Shown: in pieces, positions 44,399 through 53,582 of the stretch
How the letters are laid out: each line of letters opens with the position of its first letter
How positions within the stretch are numbered: position 1 is the first letter of the stretch
From: Candidatus Magnetobacterium casense
GTDB lineage: Bacteria; Nitrospirota; Thermodesulfovibrionia; Thermodesulfovibrionales; Magnetobacteriaceae
Assembly: GCF_000714715.1 (NCBI RefSeq)
Contig: NZ_JMFO01000003.1
Coordinates: 1-64,000, forward strand
Length of the DNA stretch: 64,000 nt
Reading direction: 5' to 3'
Position numbers and translations under genes: made by a program
The notes under the pieces: model-generated
What the model was told of the DNA's origin: nothing
The model's database searches: none
What the model saw: the letters and a program-made list of their open reading frames with translations, nothing else

Positions 44399-47167
44399 AT
44401 GTCGATAACGCGTAGGGAATTTCTCAAGACTGCGGCTGCCGTCTATGCGGCAACAGCAGCGGGCATGTTTGTGCCTGAGGAGTTGCAGGCGGCTGCGGCA
44501 AAGGCTGAGGCAGACTGGAAATGGGACAAGTCAGTATGCAGGTTCTGCGGCACCGGCTGCGGCATCATGGTAGCCACAAAGGGCGACAAGATCGTTGCCG
44601 TCAAGGGCGACCCAGCCGCTCCGGTCAACAATGGTCTCAACTGTATCAAGGGCTACTTCAATGCAAAGATAATGTACGGCGCTGACAGGCTCACAGAGCC
44701 ACTGATGCGGGTCAACGAAAAAGGAGAGTTCGACAAAAAGGGCAAGTTCAAGCCTGTAAGTTGGGAGCGTGCCTTTGACGAAATGGAAAGGCAGTGCAAG
44801 CAGGCTTATAAAGAGCTTGGTCCCACTGGTATTGCCATGTTTGGTTCAGGACAGTACACCATCATGGAAGGTATTGCGTCCGTGAAGTTTATGAAGGGCG
44901 GTCTCAGAAGCAACAACCTGGACCCCAACGCCAGGCATTGCATGGCAAGCGCCGTGGTGGGTTTTATGCAGACATTTGGAATCGACGAACCCCCCGGCAA
45001 CTACGACGACATGCACCATGCCGATGCCGTTGTCTCCTGGGGGGCCAACATGGCCGAAATGCACCCCATACTCTGGTCCAAGGTCACGGACAGAAAGTTA
45101 AGCGATAAGCACAAGGTCAAGGTAATCAACCTATCTACCTACGCCAACAGGTGTTCCAACATAGCGGACGTCGAGATAATATTTAAACCCGGCACTGACC
45201 TGGCAATCCTCAACTACCTTATCCGTGAGATCGTTGTCTCAAGACCGGATGCAATGGATGCCGATTTTGTCAAAAACTACTGCGCCTTTGCTACCGGCCC
45301 GGCTGACATCGGCTACGGGATGCGTAACAACCCCAAGCACCCGTCGTTTGATGAAAAGGAGACCGATACGGTTGCCAAGGAGCTGTCAAAGGTCATATCA
45401 GACGACGAAGCCGTAGCGCTTAAGGCCCTCGGCATAAAGGCCGGCGACAAGATGGAGAACAAGAACGCCAGTACTCCGGACAAACACTGGCTGATCAGCT
45501 TTGAGGACTTCAAAAAGGGCGTGGAACCATATACCCTGGAATATGTTACAGCCCTCTCCAAGGGCGACCCCAACGAGTCGTTGAAGGAGTACGCAAAGAA
45601 ACTCGAAATACTTGCCGACATATACCTGGACAAAGACAAGAAGGTGACCAGCTTCTGGACCATGGGGTTCAATCAGCACATACGCGGCTCATGGATAAAC
45701 AACATGATCTACTCGTTGCACCTGCTCCTTGGCAAGATGTGTCAGCCCGGCAACGGGGCTTTCAGCCTCACCGGACAGCCAAGCGCCTGCGGTACGGCCA
45801 GAGAGGTCGGCACCTTCTGCCACAGACTCCCCGCCGATATGGTCGTAGGCAACCCCGATCACAGGGCAAAGACTGAAAAGCTCTGGAAACTTCCCGAAGG
45901 CACCCTCAACCCCGTCGTCGGCTCACACTACACCAAGATCATGCGTGACCTGGAGGACAAAAAGATCAAGTTTGCCTGGGTGCAGGTCAACAATCCCTGG
46001 CATAATACGGCCAACGCCAACCACTGGATAAAGGCAGCCAGGGAGATGGACAACTTCATTGTGGTATCCGAAGCCTATCCCGGGATCACGGCCAAGGTGG
46101 CCGACCTGATACTGCCCACGGCGATGATATTCGAAAAATGGGGCGCCTACGGTAACGCCGAAAGACGCACACAGCACTGGCGTCAGCAGGTCACACCGGC
46201 AGGCAAGAGCATGTCGGACCTGTGGCAGATTGTGGAGTTCTCAAAGCGTTTCACCCTGGCCGAGGTGTGGAAGGAGCACAAGATTGGCGATACGACCATA
46301 CCCGATGTCCTGTCAAAGGCTGAGGCAATGGGCTACAAACCAACCGACACCCTGTACGACGTACTCTTTGCCAACAAAGATGCCAAGACCTACCAGTGGC
46401 CTGACCCGGTGGGCAAGGGATTTATCAACACCGAAGCTGCATCGGATAGCAGAAAACTGGACGGCTTCAAAGGCTACGGCTTTTTCATACAAAAGTACCT
46501 GTGGGAGGAGTACAGGCAGTTTGGCCTTGGCGACGGTCATGACCTGGCCGATTTCGACACCTATCACAAAGTCAGAGGTCTCAAGTGGCCGGTAGTGGAT
46601 GGCAAGGAGACCCACTGGCGATTCAACGCCGAATACGACCCCTACGCCAAAAAGGCCGACAAGGGCAAATTCGTCTTCTACGGCAAGGCATTCAAGAAGC
46701 TGCCGATGGGAGACTTAAAAGGCCCGACATCCAAGGACCCCAACGACATATCAAACAAGGCCAAGATTTTCCTGAGATATTACATGGAGCCACCCGAAAT
46801 GCCCAGCACCGAGTATCCGTTGTGGCTCACCACGGGCAGGGTGTTGGAGCACTGGCACAGCGGTACGATGACCATGCGCGTGCCCGAACTCTACAGGGCG
46901 GTACCGGAGGCCCTCTGCTTTATGCACCCCAATGATGCCAAAAAGGCCAACGTCTCCGACGGCAATCTCATCTGGATCGAGTCCCGCCGCGGCAAGGTCA
47001 AGGCACGGGTGGACACCAGAGGGCGGAACAATCCCCCGGAGGGGCTTATCATGGTGCCGTGGTTTGACGAAAACGTGTTCATAAACAAGGTGACACTGGA
47101 TGCAACGTGTCCGCTGTCCAAGGAAACGGACTTTAAAAAGTGTGCCGTAAAGATATATAAGGCCTGA
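44399..47167 (+). CDS. napA: Periplasmic nitrate reductase catalytic subunit NapA
   Basis: 922 residues. Tat signal [14 protein letters not shown]. [4Fe-4S] motif [11 protein letters not shown] with C at NCIKG. The molybdenum ligand is the Cys in [10 protein letters not shown], typical of Nap. The closing PEALCFMHP and [10 protein letters not shown] are NapA features. It reduces nitrate to nitrite in the periplasm. AAGGAGG lies 11 bases before ATG. Length is normal for the epsilonproteobacterial-type NapA (about 920). First gene of napAGHBD. Confidence 0.96.
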   Translation: MSITRREFLKTAAAVYAATAAGMFVPEELQAAAAKAEADWKWDKSVCRFCGTGCGIMVATKGDKIVAVKGDPAAPVNNGLNCIKGYFNAKIMYGADRLTEPLMRVNEKGEFDKKGKFKPVSWERAFDEMERQCKQAYKELGPTGIAMFGSGQYTIMEGIASVKFMKGGLRSNNLDPNARHCMASAVVGFMQTFGIDEPPGNYDDMHHADAVVSWGANMAEMHPILWSKVTDRKLSDKHKVKVINLSTYANRCSNIADVEIIFKPGTDLAILNYLIREIVVSRPDAMDADFVKNYCAFATGPADIGYGMRNNPKHPSFDEKETDTVAKELSKVISDDEAVALKALGIKAGDKMENKNASTPDKHWLISFEDFKKGVEPYTLEYVTALSKGDPNESLKEYAKKLEILADIYLDKDKKVTSFWTMGFNQHIRGSWINNMIYSLHLLLGKMCQPGNGAFSLTGQPSACGTAREVGTFCHRLPADMVVGNPDHRAKTEKLWKLPEGTLNPVVGSHYTKIMRDLEDKKIKFAWVQVNNPWHNTANANHWIKAAREMDNFIVVSEAYPGITAKVADLILPTAMIFEKWGAYGNAERRTQHWRQQVTPAGKSMSDLWQIVEFSKRFTLAEVWKEHKIGDTTIPDVLSKAEAMGYKPTDTLYDVLFANKDAKTYQWPDPVGKGFINTEAASDSRKLDGFKGYGFFIQKYLWEEYRQFGLGDGHDLADFDTYHKVRGLKWPVVDGKETHWRFNAEYDPYAKKADKGKFVFYGKAFKKLPMGDLKGPTSKDPNDISNKAKIFLRYYMEPPEMPSTEYPLWLTTGRVLEHWHSGTMTMRVPELYRAVPEALCFMHPNDAKKANVSDGNLIWIESRRGKVKARVDTRGRNNPPEGLIMVPWFDENVFINKVTLDATCPLSKETDFKKCAVKIYKA

Positions 47168-47175
47168 GCTGATTG

Positions 47176-47937
47176 ATGAATAAGGACAGGAGGCATTTTT
47201 TGACGGGCGTGGGGTCTGCCGCTGTTGCCGGTATCCTGTGGGGGAGGGCGGTGTCTGAGACGCAGGTATCCGCCCTTGTACTCAGGCCGCCAGGGGCGAT
47301 TGCCGAAAAGGACTTTATTGCCAGGTGCATACGGTGTGGCCAGTGTGTGGAGACCTGTCCGTTTTCTACGCTCGTCCTGGCCGCTGCGGGTGACAACAAG
47401 CCACCGGGGATGCCGTTTTACACCCCAAGAAAGGTCCCCTGCTACATGTGCAGGGACATTCCGTGCGTACCGGTCTGCCCTACACACGCCCTGGACAGAG
47501 CGCTTGTCAGTGAGGGCGACAGGTTGAACATCAACAAGGCGCGCATGGGGCTGGCCGTCCTTGACAGGGAGACGTGCGTTGCCTACTGGGGGCTTCAGTG
47601 TGATGCCTGCTACAGGGTTTGTCCGCTGATAGACAAGGCCATAAAGGTTCAGTACAGCCGCAACGAACGAACCGGCAAGCACGCCTTCATGGCCCCCGTC
47701 GTGGACAGCGAACACTGTACCGGCTGCGGACTGTGTGAACATGCCTGCATCAACGACAAGGCATCCATCTTCGTCCTGCCCCGGGAGCTGGCCACAGGCA
47801 AGGCCAACGTCAGATATCTCAGGGGATGGTACGAAGGCGACGAAGGAAAACTACGGCAACTGCCAAAAGATACCGGGGTGGCCACGCCACGGAGCAAGGG
47901 CAGCGCCGTTGACTACCTCAACAAGGGGGTGGACTGA
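47176..47937 (+). CDS. napG: Ferredoxin-type protein NapG
   Basis: 253 residues from ATG 47176; TTG 47173 just before is an alternative. A Tat signal (RRHFLTGVG) is followed by four [4Fe-4S] motifs: CIRCGQCVETCP, CYMCRDIPCVPVCP, CDACYRVCP and CTGCGLCEHAC. With NapH it forms the quinol oxidase module that passes electrons to NapB/NapA. Follows napA by 8 bases, as in epsilon-type clusters. Confidence 0.94.
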   Translation: MNKDRRHFLTGVGSAAVAGILWGRAVSETQVSALVLRPPGAIAEKDFIARCIRCGQCVETCPFSTLVLAAAGDNKPPGMPFYTPRKVPCYMCRDIPCVPVCPTHALDRALVSEGDRLNINKARMGLAVLDRETCVAYWGLQCDACYRVCPLIDKAIKVQYSRNERTGKHAFMAPVVDSEHCTGCGLCEHACINDKASIFVLPRELATGKANVRYLRGWYEGDEGKLRQLPKDTGVATPRSKGSAVDYLNKGVD

Positions 47938-47938
47938 G

Positions 47939-48736
47939 ATGCTCATCCATGCCAACAGGTTTCTGCTCACAAGACGCATCGTGCAGGCAACCGTGATGCT
48001 GTTGTTTTTTGCCGGCAGTGCCGCAGGGTGGACCGTACTCAGGGGCAATCTCAGTTGCGCCAGGGTCTTTGACGTCCTCACCCTGGCCGACCCCTACGCC
48101 GTCCTTCAGATGTTTGCAGCGGGGGTGATGCCCACGGCTGAGATAGCAGTGGGGGCGCTGACGGTAACGGTCATCTATGCCCTGCTCGGGGGACGGGTAT
48201 TCTGTGCCTGGGTATGTCCGATGAATGTGGTCACGGACCTGGCCGCGTGGCTGCGGAGACGCCTTGGTATAGCGGCTGACTTTCGACTTTCGAAGACAGC
48301 CAGGTACTGGGTGATGGCTCTGGCACTTGTGTTGTCGGCGCTACTGGGCGTGGCGGCATTTGAGTGGATAAGCCCCGTGGGAGCGCTGCACAGGGGGTTG
48401 ATATACGGCTTTGGCGCGGGATGGCTTGTTGTCCTGGCCGTGTTCATATTTGACCTCCTGGTGGCAAGGGGTGGGTTTTGTGGGCATCTCTGCCCTATGG
48501 GTGCGTTTTACTCGCTTATAGGCAGGGGCAATCTCATCAAGCCCGTCCATAACCCGGATAAATGCACGATGTGTATGCGATGTGTCGAGGTCTGTCCGGA
48601 GAGACAGGTGCTCTACATGATCGGAAAGAAAAACGCTATGGTCAGCTCTGGGCAGTGCATAAATTGCGGCAGGTGTATTGAGGTCTGCGGCGATAATGCA
48701 ATCGGCCTTGGGAGCAGGTTGTTTTCTGATAAATGA
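47939..48736 (+). CDS. napH: Quinol dehydrogenase membrane component NapH
   Basis: 265 residues from ATG 47939; the longer in-frame reading lies in napG and is rejected. Four membrane segments with CxxxCP motifs in CAWVCPMN and CGHLCPMG. The cytosolic end has two [4Fe-4S] motifs, CTMCMRCVEVCPE and CINCGRCIEVCGD. NapH takes electrons from the quinol pool and pairs with NapG. The start overlaps the napG stop region (TGAGATG). Confidence 0.94.
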   Translation: MLIHANRFLLTRRIVQATVMLLFFAGSAAGWTVLRGNLSCARVFDVLTLADPYAVLQMFAAGVMPTAEIAVGALTVTVIYALLGGRVFCAWVCPMNVVTDLAAWLRRRLGIAADFRLSKTARYWVMALALVLSALLGVAAFEWISPVGALHRGLIYGFGAGWLVVLAVFIFDLLVARGGFCGHLCPMGAFYSLIGRGNLIKPVHNPDKCTMCMRCVEVCPERQVLYMIGKKNAMVSSGQCINCGRCIEVCGDNAIGLGSRLFSDK

Positions 48737-48761
48737 AAACCGTAAAAGGAGGAATACTCTT

Positions 48762-49304
48762 ATGATGAAGGTTACAAAGGTTTTGATTTCGTTACTGTGT
48801 GTGCTTTTTTTATTTGGCATGGCCTTGGCTGCTGATAAAAAAAGTGGCGTATCCGATGATGAGATCGGATTGAGAAAGACTCCCCTGATGGATGAAGATA
48901 AGACCATGCCGGTAGAAGGCAAGTATCAGGCCGCTTTGCCAGGGAGTAGCAAGGCTGTGGATAGGTCTTTTGAGAACAGTCCGCCGTTGATTCCGCACGA
49001 TACCACAGGGATTTCACCAATCACGATGAGTATGAACGAGTGCCTCAATTGTCACATACCCGAAAACGCTAAGGGCGTTAAGGCTACTGCCATACCCAAG
49101 TCTCACTTTATGGACATAAGTGCGGGCAAGGACCTTAAAGGGCAACTCAACGGTCACAACTATAACTGCACGCAGTGTCACGTGCAGCCCTCCAAGGTCA
49201 CCCCGCTGATTGACAACGAGTTCAAGCCCGCGTTCAGGAGCAAAAACGACAAACACCGCTCAAATCTTGCCGACAAGGTAAACGAAGGGGTTGAGCTGAA
49301 ATAG
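48762..49304 (+). CDS. napB: Periplasmic nitrate reductase diheme cytochrome NapB
   Basis: 180 residues from ATG 48762 (AAAGGAGG upstream). A Sec signal (VLISLLCVLFLFGMALAA) is followed by two heme motifs: CLNCHIP and CTQCHVQ. PPLIPHDTTGISPITMSMNECLNCH matches the NapB core. It passes electrons from NapH/G to NapA. Normal length. Confidence 0.95.
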   Translation: MMKVTKVLISLLCVLFLFGMALAADKKSGVSDDEIGLRKTPLMDEDKTMPVEGKYQAALPGSSKAVDRSFENSPPLIPHDTTGISPITMSMNECLNCHIPENAKGVKATAIPKSHFMDISAGKDLKGQLNGHNYNCTQCHVQPSKVTPLIDNEFKPAFRSKNDKHRSNLADKVNEGVELK

Positions 49305-49317
49305 GAGGCAAACGAGC

Positions 49318-49554
49318 TTGAACATTACAAGTGTGGTGGTACAGACCGACTCTCGGCATATGGCCGATGTGCTGGAGAGCCTCGGGAGGGTTGAGGGCTG
49401 TCAGGTGCATTTTACGGACAACGAAGGCAAGATAATTGTTACCGTAGAAGGTCAATCGCAGGATGAGGACATGAAGACACTCCGTGCGATCTCTGAACTG
49501 CCGCACGTGCTCAGTGCAAACATGGCATTTACATGCAGCGATAACGAAGATTGA
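49318..49554 (+). CDS. napD: NapD chaperone
   Basis: 78 residues, TTG start with AGGAGG about nine bases upstream. A ferredoxin-like fold: ITSVVVQTDSRHMADVL, RVEGCQVHFTDNEGKIIVTVEG, and LPHVLSANMAFT. This is the NapD pattern. It binds the NapA Tat signal and holds back export until the cofactor is inserted. Last gene of the operon; napC, napF and napL are absent. Confidence 0.92.
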   Translation: MNITSVVVQTDSRHMADVLESLGRVEGCQVHFTDNEGKIIVTVEGQSQDEDMKTLRAISELPHVLSANMAFTCSDNED

Positions 49555-49638
49555 CGGTGCATTCACAGGGGATTGGGAGTCGTCCCGTCCCCTGCTCCTG
49601 GTCATCGGGAGGTGATTTTTCTTACCAGCTCCCCTTGA

Positions 49639-49691
49639 CGCGCCATTATTCTTAACCCTAATGTTCTAAACATTTATGCTCCGTTATTTAG
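49639..49691 (-). repeat. Dispersed repeat, inverted head copy
   Basis: The inverse of 49639-49691 reads ACTAAATAACGGAGCATA onward and matches the repeat head at 2229-2281, including TAGAACATTAGGG and CAAGGGGA. It abuts the stop of the kinase gene on the minus strand: the TAG overlaps the first bases. The GC-rich tail is mostly lost here. Confidence 0.75.
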
Positions 49692-49692
49692 T

Positions 49693-50883
49693 CTATGAGA
49701 TTAATGGCTCTCCACAAACCAATAGTCTTATTACAAACTCTGCCCCATCATCTGTATTGCTGACTGTCAAGTTACCACCCATGTTTGTCTCTATGATTGC
49801 CTTTGACATGTAGAGTCCAATGCCAGTGCCTTCTGTATCTTTTGTCGTAAAATAGGGATCAAAGACCTTACTTATTATGTCTCCTGCAATACCGCCGCCA
49901 TTGTCTCTTATTGAAATTATAATGTTATCTCTTTTATCATTGTTATTAATCCCTATAGTTATTTGCCCTTGTATGTTATCGGTTGTTTTTCTCTTAGCAA
50001 TAATAGCATCTTTAGAATTACTGAGAATATTAAGTATAACTTGTTTGAATTCATTTGGATATCCATCTGTAAGTAATATATCATCCCCATGAGCTTTAAT
50101 TTGGAGTTCTATATTATTTTTTTTAAATATCCGGATAAACATCGATATTAATTCTTCTATAGCGTCCCTGACATTAAACGTAACTTTTGTCTTTGATGGT
50201 TTAAGAAAGTTCATAAAATCGTTTACAGTGTTTGACATAAAAAGGATTTGACCTGTTGATGAATCAACCATTGCATTAATATATTCCTCATTTAACTCGT
50301 TATATTTATACGCATCTTTCAGAGTGTGTACTAATAGCGACAAGACAGTTAGTGGCTGCTTCCACTGATGTGCTATTAATCCTATCATCTCGCCCATGGC
50401 TGCCATCTTTGATTGTTGTATTAACAATTGTTCTTTTTGTCTGGTCTTCTCCAACTCCACGGCTATCCTTTTTTCAAGTTCCTTGTTTAATTGCTTTAGT
50501 TTGGCCTCCATCATATGCTTGTATAGCGCTATCTCTATGTTTGTCTGCAAATCTCCGTCATGAAAGGGTTTGAGTAAATATCCAAATGGTTCGACCTGCT
50601 TTGCTATCTCTATTAGTTTTTCATTTGCATGAGATGTCAGGAAGATAACCGGAATATCAAGATCATCGCGTATATGCCTCGCAGCCTCTATTCCAGTCAT
50701 TTCACCGCTTAACACAATGTCCATAAGCACTATATCTGGTTTATCGATCCCTGCTTTTTCAACAGACTCCTCACCTGAAGATACCACAGATGTTGTAATG
50801 TACCCCATAGATGTCAAGGCTGTCTTTATGCTATTTGCAATTACAAATTCATCTTCAACTATTAAAACTCTCTTGGCCGACAT
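49693..50883 (-). CDS. Receiver-histidine kinase, paralogue of 6338-7552
   Basis: 396 residues, same layout as 6338-7552: receiver (VEDEFVIANSI, LMDIVLSGEMTG, FLTSHA, LLKPFH), coiled coil, H-box LIAHQWKQPLT, N-box LNILSNSKDAI, DNGGGI, and GTGIGLYMSKAI. Lower in GC than its paralogue. The start overlaps the end of the histidine kinase remnant by 29 bases, so they were one operon. The two paralogues share a likely common origin. Confidence 0.85.
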   Translation of the reverse strand: MSAKRVLIVEDEFVIANSIKTALTSMGYITTSVVSSGEESVEKAGIDKPDIVLMDIVLSGEMTGIEAARHIRDDLDIPVIFLTSHANEKLIEIAKQVEPFGYLLKPFHDGDLQTNIEIALYKHMMEAKLKQLNKELEKRIAVELEKTRQKEQLLIQQSKMAAMGEMIGLIAHQWKQPLTVLSLLVHTLKDAYKYNELNEEYINAMVDSSTGQILFMSNTVNDFMNFLKPSKTKVTFNVRDAIEELISMFIRIFKKNNIELQIKAHGDDILLTDGYPNEFKQVILNILSNSKDAIIAKRKTTDNIQGQITIGINNNDKRDNIIISIRDNGGGIAGDIISKVFDPYFTTKDTEGTGIGLYMSKAIIETNMGGNLTVSNTDDGAEFVIRLLVCGEPLIS

Positions 50884-51936
50884 CTTTTCTCCTCTCTTTA
50901 ACTGGTTTAAATCTTACCTTTATCTCTGTACCTTCCTTGTTTTTCAATTCTACCTTACCGCCAAGTTGTATCTCTGTTATACCTAATATAAGTTCAAGAC
51001 CCATTGTTTTGTTATTTCTTATATCAATGGCTTCCGATATCCCAATGCCATTATCTCTGACTATCAACTCAATATATCCTTCCGGTGTGTTACTTAATCC
51101 TATGCAGACTTCACCCCTCATCTCATCAGGAAATGCGTGTTTCACTGCGTTGGTTAGCATCTCGTTTATCAACAATCCACAAGGTACGGCAGTATCAATT
51201 CCCAACTCCAGCTCAGATACGGAAATGTTTAGTTGAATCCTTTCTAATTGATTCCTATATATGTGATAAAGATTTTGTACAAGTTTATCAACGTAAACAC
51301 TGAAATCAATCCTGGCTATATTGTCTGAGTTATAGAGTAACTCGTGAACCAGCGCCATTGCCATTATACGATTCTCGGCCTCCCTGAAAATATTGTTGTA
51401 ACGGATGTTCTGCGCAAAAAAAGGCTTACTTCCTTTAAATATAAGGTTTTATAAAAGAAAATGTGTAAACACGTAGACACTAAAACTTGATTTTATTAGT
51501 GAGGCATGGTATAATACATTTCATGATAACTTATTAATATAGCAAAGAATTTTAAAATGTAGACACTATCAATTTTGAATAATCGTTTAGTGTCAAGGGG
51601 TTACACGATTTTTTACAGTCAAAACCCAGAACATCCGTTGTAATATCTGTCCTTTATCTTGTATCGCTGAGTCTTCAGTATACCGGCGACAATCGCCAGA
51701 TTGTTTTTAACCCTGTGATGAATCTCACCAAGTAGTAATTCCTTCTCTCTGAGAGATATTCGTATTTGTTCCTCCGCCATTATTCTCTCTGTTATCTCTC
51801 TAGTCATATGGATATACTTATTAGTTACACTATCTTTATCAGCAATTGGATAAAGCGTAACCTCAACATAATGTGTTTTACCATCATTATCTATATGTTT
51901 GTGGATTACAGACTTGTGTGTACTGAATATAAAATG
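50855..51936 (-). pseudogene. PAS-HisKA_2 histidine kinase, broken by insertion and 5' truncated
   Basis: On the minus strand the frame begins about 51936 with part of a PAS domain (VEVTLYPIADKD, then YIHMTREITERI). It reaches the H-box LLLGEIHHRVKNNLAIVAGILK of the HisKA_2/HWE type, then is cut by the element at 51402-51637. The C-terminal half resumes with IFREAENRIMAMALVHELLY and the ATPase N-box LLINEMLTNAVKH, DNGIGI and GLELILG. Joining the two parts across one copy of the target duplication restores RYYNNIFREAE in frame. The N-terminal end of PAS is missing. Confidence 0.8.
51402..51637. mobile_element. MITE-like element, 236 bp, 11-bp terminal repeats, 6-bp target duplication
   Basis: Terminal inverted repeats CGGATGTTCTG (51402-51412) and CAGAACATCCG (51627-51637) flank 214 bases with no gene. 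TTGTAA is duplicated at 51396-51401 and 51638-51643. An internal inverted repeat pairs GTGTAA...GACACTAAA near 51463-51484 with 51587-51608. A sigma-70-like TTGATT (51487), 17 bases, TATAAT (51510) sits inside on the plus strand. It splits a histidine kinase gene. Confidence 0.8.
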
Positions 51937-51992
51937 TCAATGGCAATCTTACAGCTAAAGCTGAGGTGTATCCTCTTAAAAAAGGATGGTAA

Positions 51993-52080
51993 AATGGGGT
52001 CAAGGGGACTTCTTCATGGCCGGGGTGCCTCACCCCTCCCCTTGCAGGGGGTTCTGAGGGGGGGCAGAGCCGCCCCTTTC
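51993..52080 (+). repeat. Dispersed GC-rich repeat, copy C
   Basis: About 85 bases nearly identical to copy B at 15618: AATGGGGTCAAGGGG, then a CACCCC stem, GCAGGGGGTTCTG, and GGGGGGGCAGAGCCGCCCC. The block ends at 52080. The sequence shared with 713-737 follows at 52102-52126. It sits where the 5' part of the histidine kinase remnant is missing. Confidence 0.75.
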
Positions 52081-52142
52081 TTTCTTGCCTTAAAGTTATA
52101 GTTACCATGAAATATAAAGAGGATACGCTGAGGTCTTAACAT

Positions 52143-53156
52143 TTGGCTATTGATTTATTTGTCTGTACTATATTATCTTTAACGTTAGTGGAATTAAGCG
52201 ACGTACTAGGTGCATTTGCCGGCAAGAGGGTGTTGATAGTGGGGGACATAATCCTGGACCACTTTGTCTGGGGGCGGGTCAACCGCATATCACCGGAGGC
52301 CCCCGTGCCGGTGGTTGAGGTGCAGCGGGAGAGCTACCTGCTCGGCGGAGCTGGCAACGTGGCAAACAACATCATTGCCCTCGGAGGCAGTGCCGCTATT
52401 GTTGGCGTCATAGGTGGCGACCACCAGGGGCGGATCATCTCCGGGCTACTCAGGGACAAGGGGATCGAAGATGCCGGGGTCTTCTGTGACGCACGGCCAA
52501 CCACAATCAAAACCCGTGTCATTGCACACCATCAGCAGGTGGTCAGGTTCGACAGGGAAGACGCCCGGCACATAGACGGCAACATGCTTAAGGGCATCGG
52601 TGACTTCATCGGACGGGTCATCGGAGATTATGACGGCGTGATAGTCTCCGACTACAAAAAGGGGGTCATCAGTCCGCGCCTGATACAGACCATACTTGGG
52701 CACACCAGTCCAACGGGAAAATTCGTCTGCGTAGACCCAAAAGTCGGACACTTCCATTACTACCGAGGCGTATCTCTGATCACACCGAACCTCAAGGAAG
52801 CCCAGGAAGGTTCCGGCATTGCCATCAAGGACAACATGACCCTGCAGAGGGCCGGCGCAACCCTCCTGAAGAACCTGCACACACACGCCATACTCATCAC
52901 ACGTGGCGAAGAGGGCATGAGTCTGTTCCTTGCCGACGGTACCACGCACCACCTGCCCACGGTGGCCAAAAAGGTCTTTGACGTAACAGGGGCAGGTGAT
53001 ACGGTGATAGCAGCTTTTACGCTAGCCTTTGTATCGGGGGCATCGATGGTGCAGGCCGCCATACTCTCCAATCACGCCGCAGGCATAGTTGTCGGCATGG
53101 TGGGCACTGCAACCACCTCGGTCGAAGAAATCAAACGCTCAATGGTTACTGCCTGA
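52143..53156 (+). CDS. D-glycero-beta-D-manno-heptose-7-phosphate kinase
   Basis: 337 residues, PfkB/ribokinase fold: VGDIILDHFVWGRVNRISPEAPVPVVEV, GGAGNVANNI, DYKKG, DPKVGHFHYYRG, TPNLKEA and the C-terminal signature VFDVTGAGDTVIAAF. It makes heptose-1,7-bisphosphate for ADP-heptose, a lipopolysaccharide core precursor, so the cell likely has a heptose-bearing envelope. TTG 52143 (GAGG nine bases before) or GTG 52188 are both possible starts. Only the kinase half is present, without the nucleotidyltransferase half of a fused HldE. Confidence 0.9.
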   Translation: MAIDLFVCTILSLTLVELSDVLGAFAGKRVLIVGDIILDHFVWGRVNRISPEAPVPVVEVQRESYLLGGAGNVANNIIALGGSAAIVGVIGGDHQGRIISGLLRDKGIEDAGVFCDARPTTIKTRVIAHHQQVVRFDREDARHIDGNMLKGIGDFIGRVIGDYDGVIVSDYKKGVISPRLIQTILGHTSPTGKFVCVDPKVGHFHYYRGVSLITPNLKEAQEGSGIAIKDNMTLQRAGATLLKNLHTHAILITRGEEGMSLFLADGTTHHLPTVAKKVFDVTGAGDTVIAAFTLAFVSGASMVQAAILSNHAAGIVVGMVGTATTSVEEIKRSMVTA

Positions 53157-53188
53157 TAATCGCTCATCTGGTATACCCCTTGTCTGCA

Positions 53189-53455
53189 TCATTTCTTTTT
53201 TCCACGTCTGACAGGCTTCCGGTCTGAGATGTAGGGTTCTTGTTCTTCAGCGGCCTTCAGGTAGTCACCGGTCACAGAGTGTGAGGTCTTTTTTTTTTCA
53301 TCCAGGGACACAATGGCTATCTCTATCAGCTTTCTGACTGCCTCTGCGCGCGATGACAACCTGCAAGAGAATCTAAAGTCCTCTATTTTGGCCAACTGAG
53401 ACTTAGAGGTGAAAAACACGATTTTCTCATCTTTGCTCTCTGTACCTTCTTCCAT
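53189..53455 (-). CDS. Ribbon-helix-helix type small protein
   Basis: 88 residues from ATG 53455, which has AAGGAGG upstream on its strand; GTG 53461 overlaps the RBS. IVFFTSKSQLAKIEDFRFSCRLSSRAEAVRKLIEIAI has the beta-strand and two-helix pattern of a ribbon-helix-helix DNA-binding domain. The C-terminal third is charged and ends RRGKKK. Upstream, TTATACAC is repeated at 53486 and 53504, an 18-base period, a plausible operator. Divergent from the small gene at 53583. Confidence 0.65.
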   Translation of the reverse strand: MEEGTESKDEKIVFFTSKSQLAKIEDFRFSCRLSSRAEAVRKLIEIAIVSLDEKKKTSHSVTGDYLKAAEEQEPYISDRKPVRRGKKK

Positions 53456-53485
53456 AAACACCTCCTTACATAAAGTTTACAAATA

Positions 53486-53541
53486 TTATACACAAGACAC
53501 ACTTTATACACTTGACAAATAATATACTATTTACATACAAT
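53486..53541. promoter_or_regulatory. Divergent promoter and TTATACAC direct repeats
   Basis: TTGACA (53512-53517), 18 bases, TACAAT (53536-53541) makes a plausible promoter for the gene at 53583. Direct repeats TTATACAC at 53486-53493 and 53504-53511 may be bound by the ribbon-helix-helix protein encoded leftwards. Confidence 0.45.
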
Positions 53542-53582
53542 AGTAACATTATATCATTGACTATGTCAAAAAGGAGGCAACA

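Noticed and set aside
47735..47938. Long N-terminal extension of napH
   Set aside because: It overlaps napG in another frame; the ATG at 47939 gives the family's usual start.
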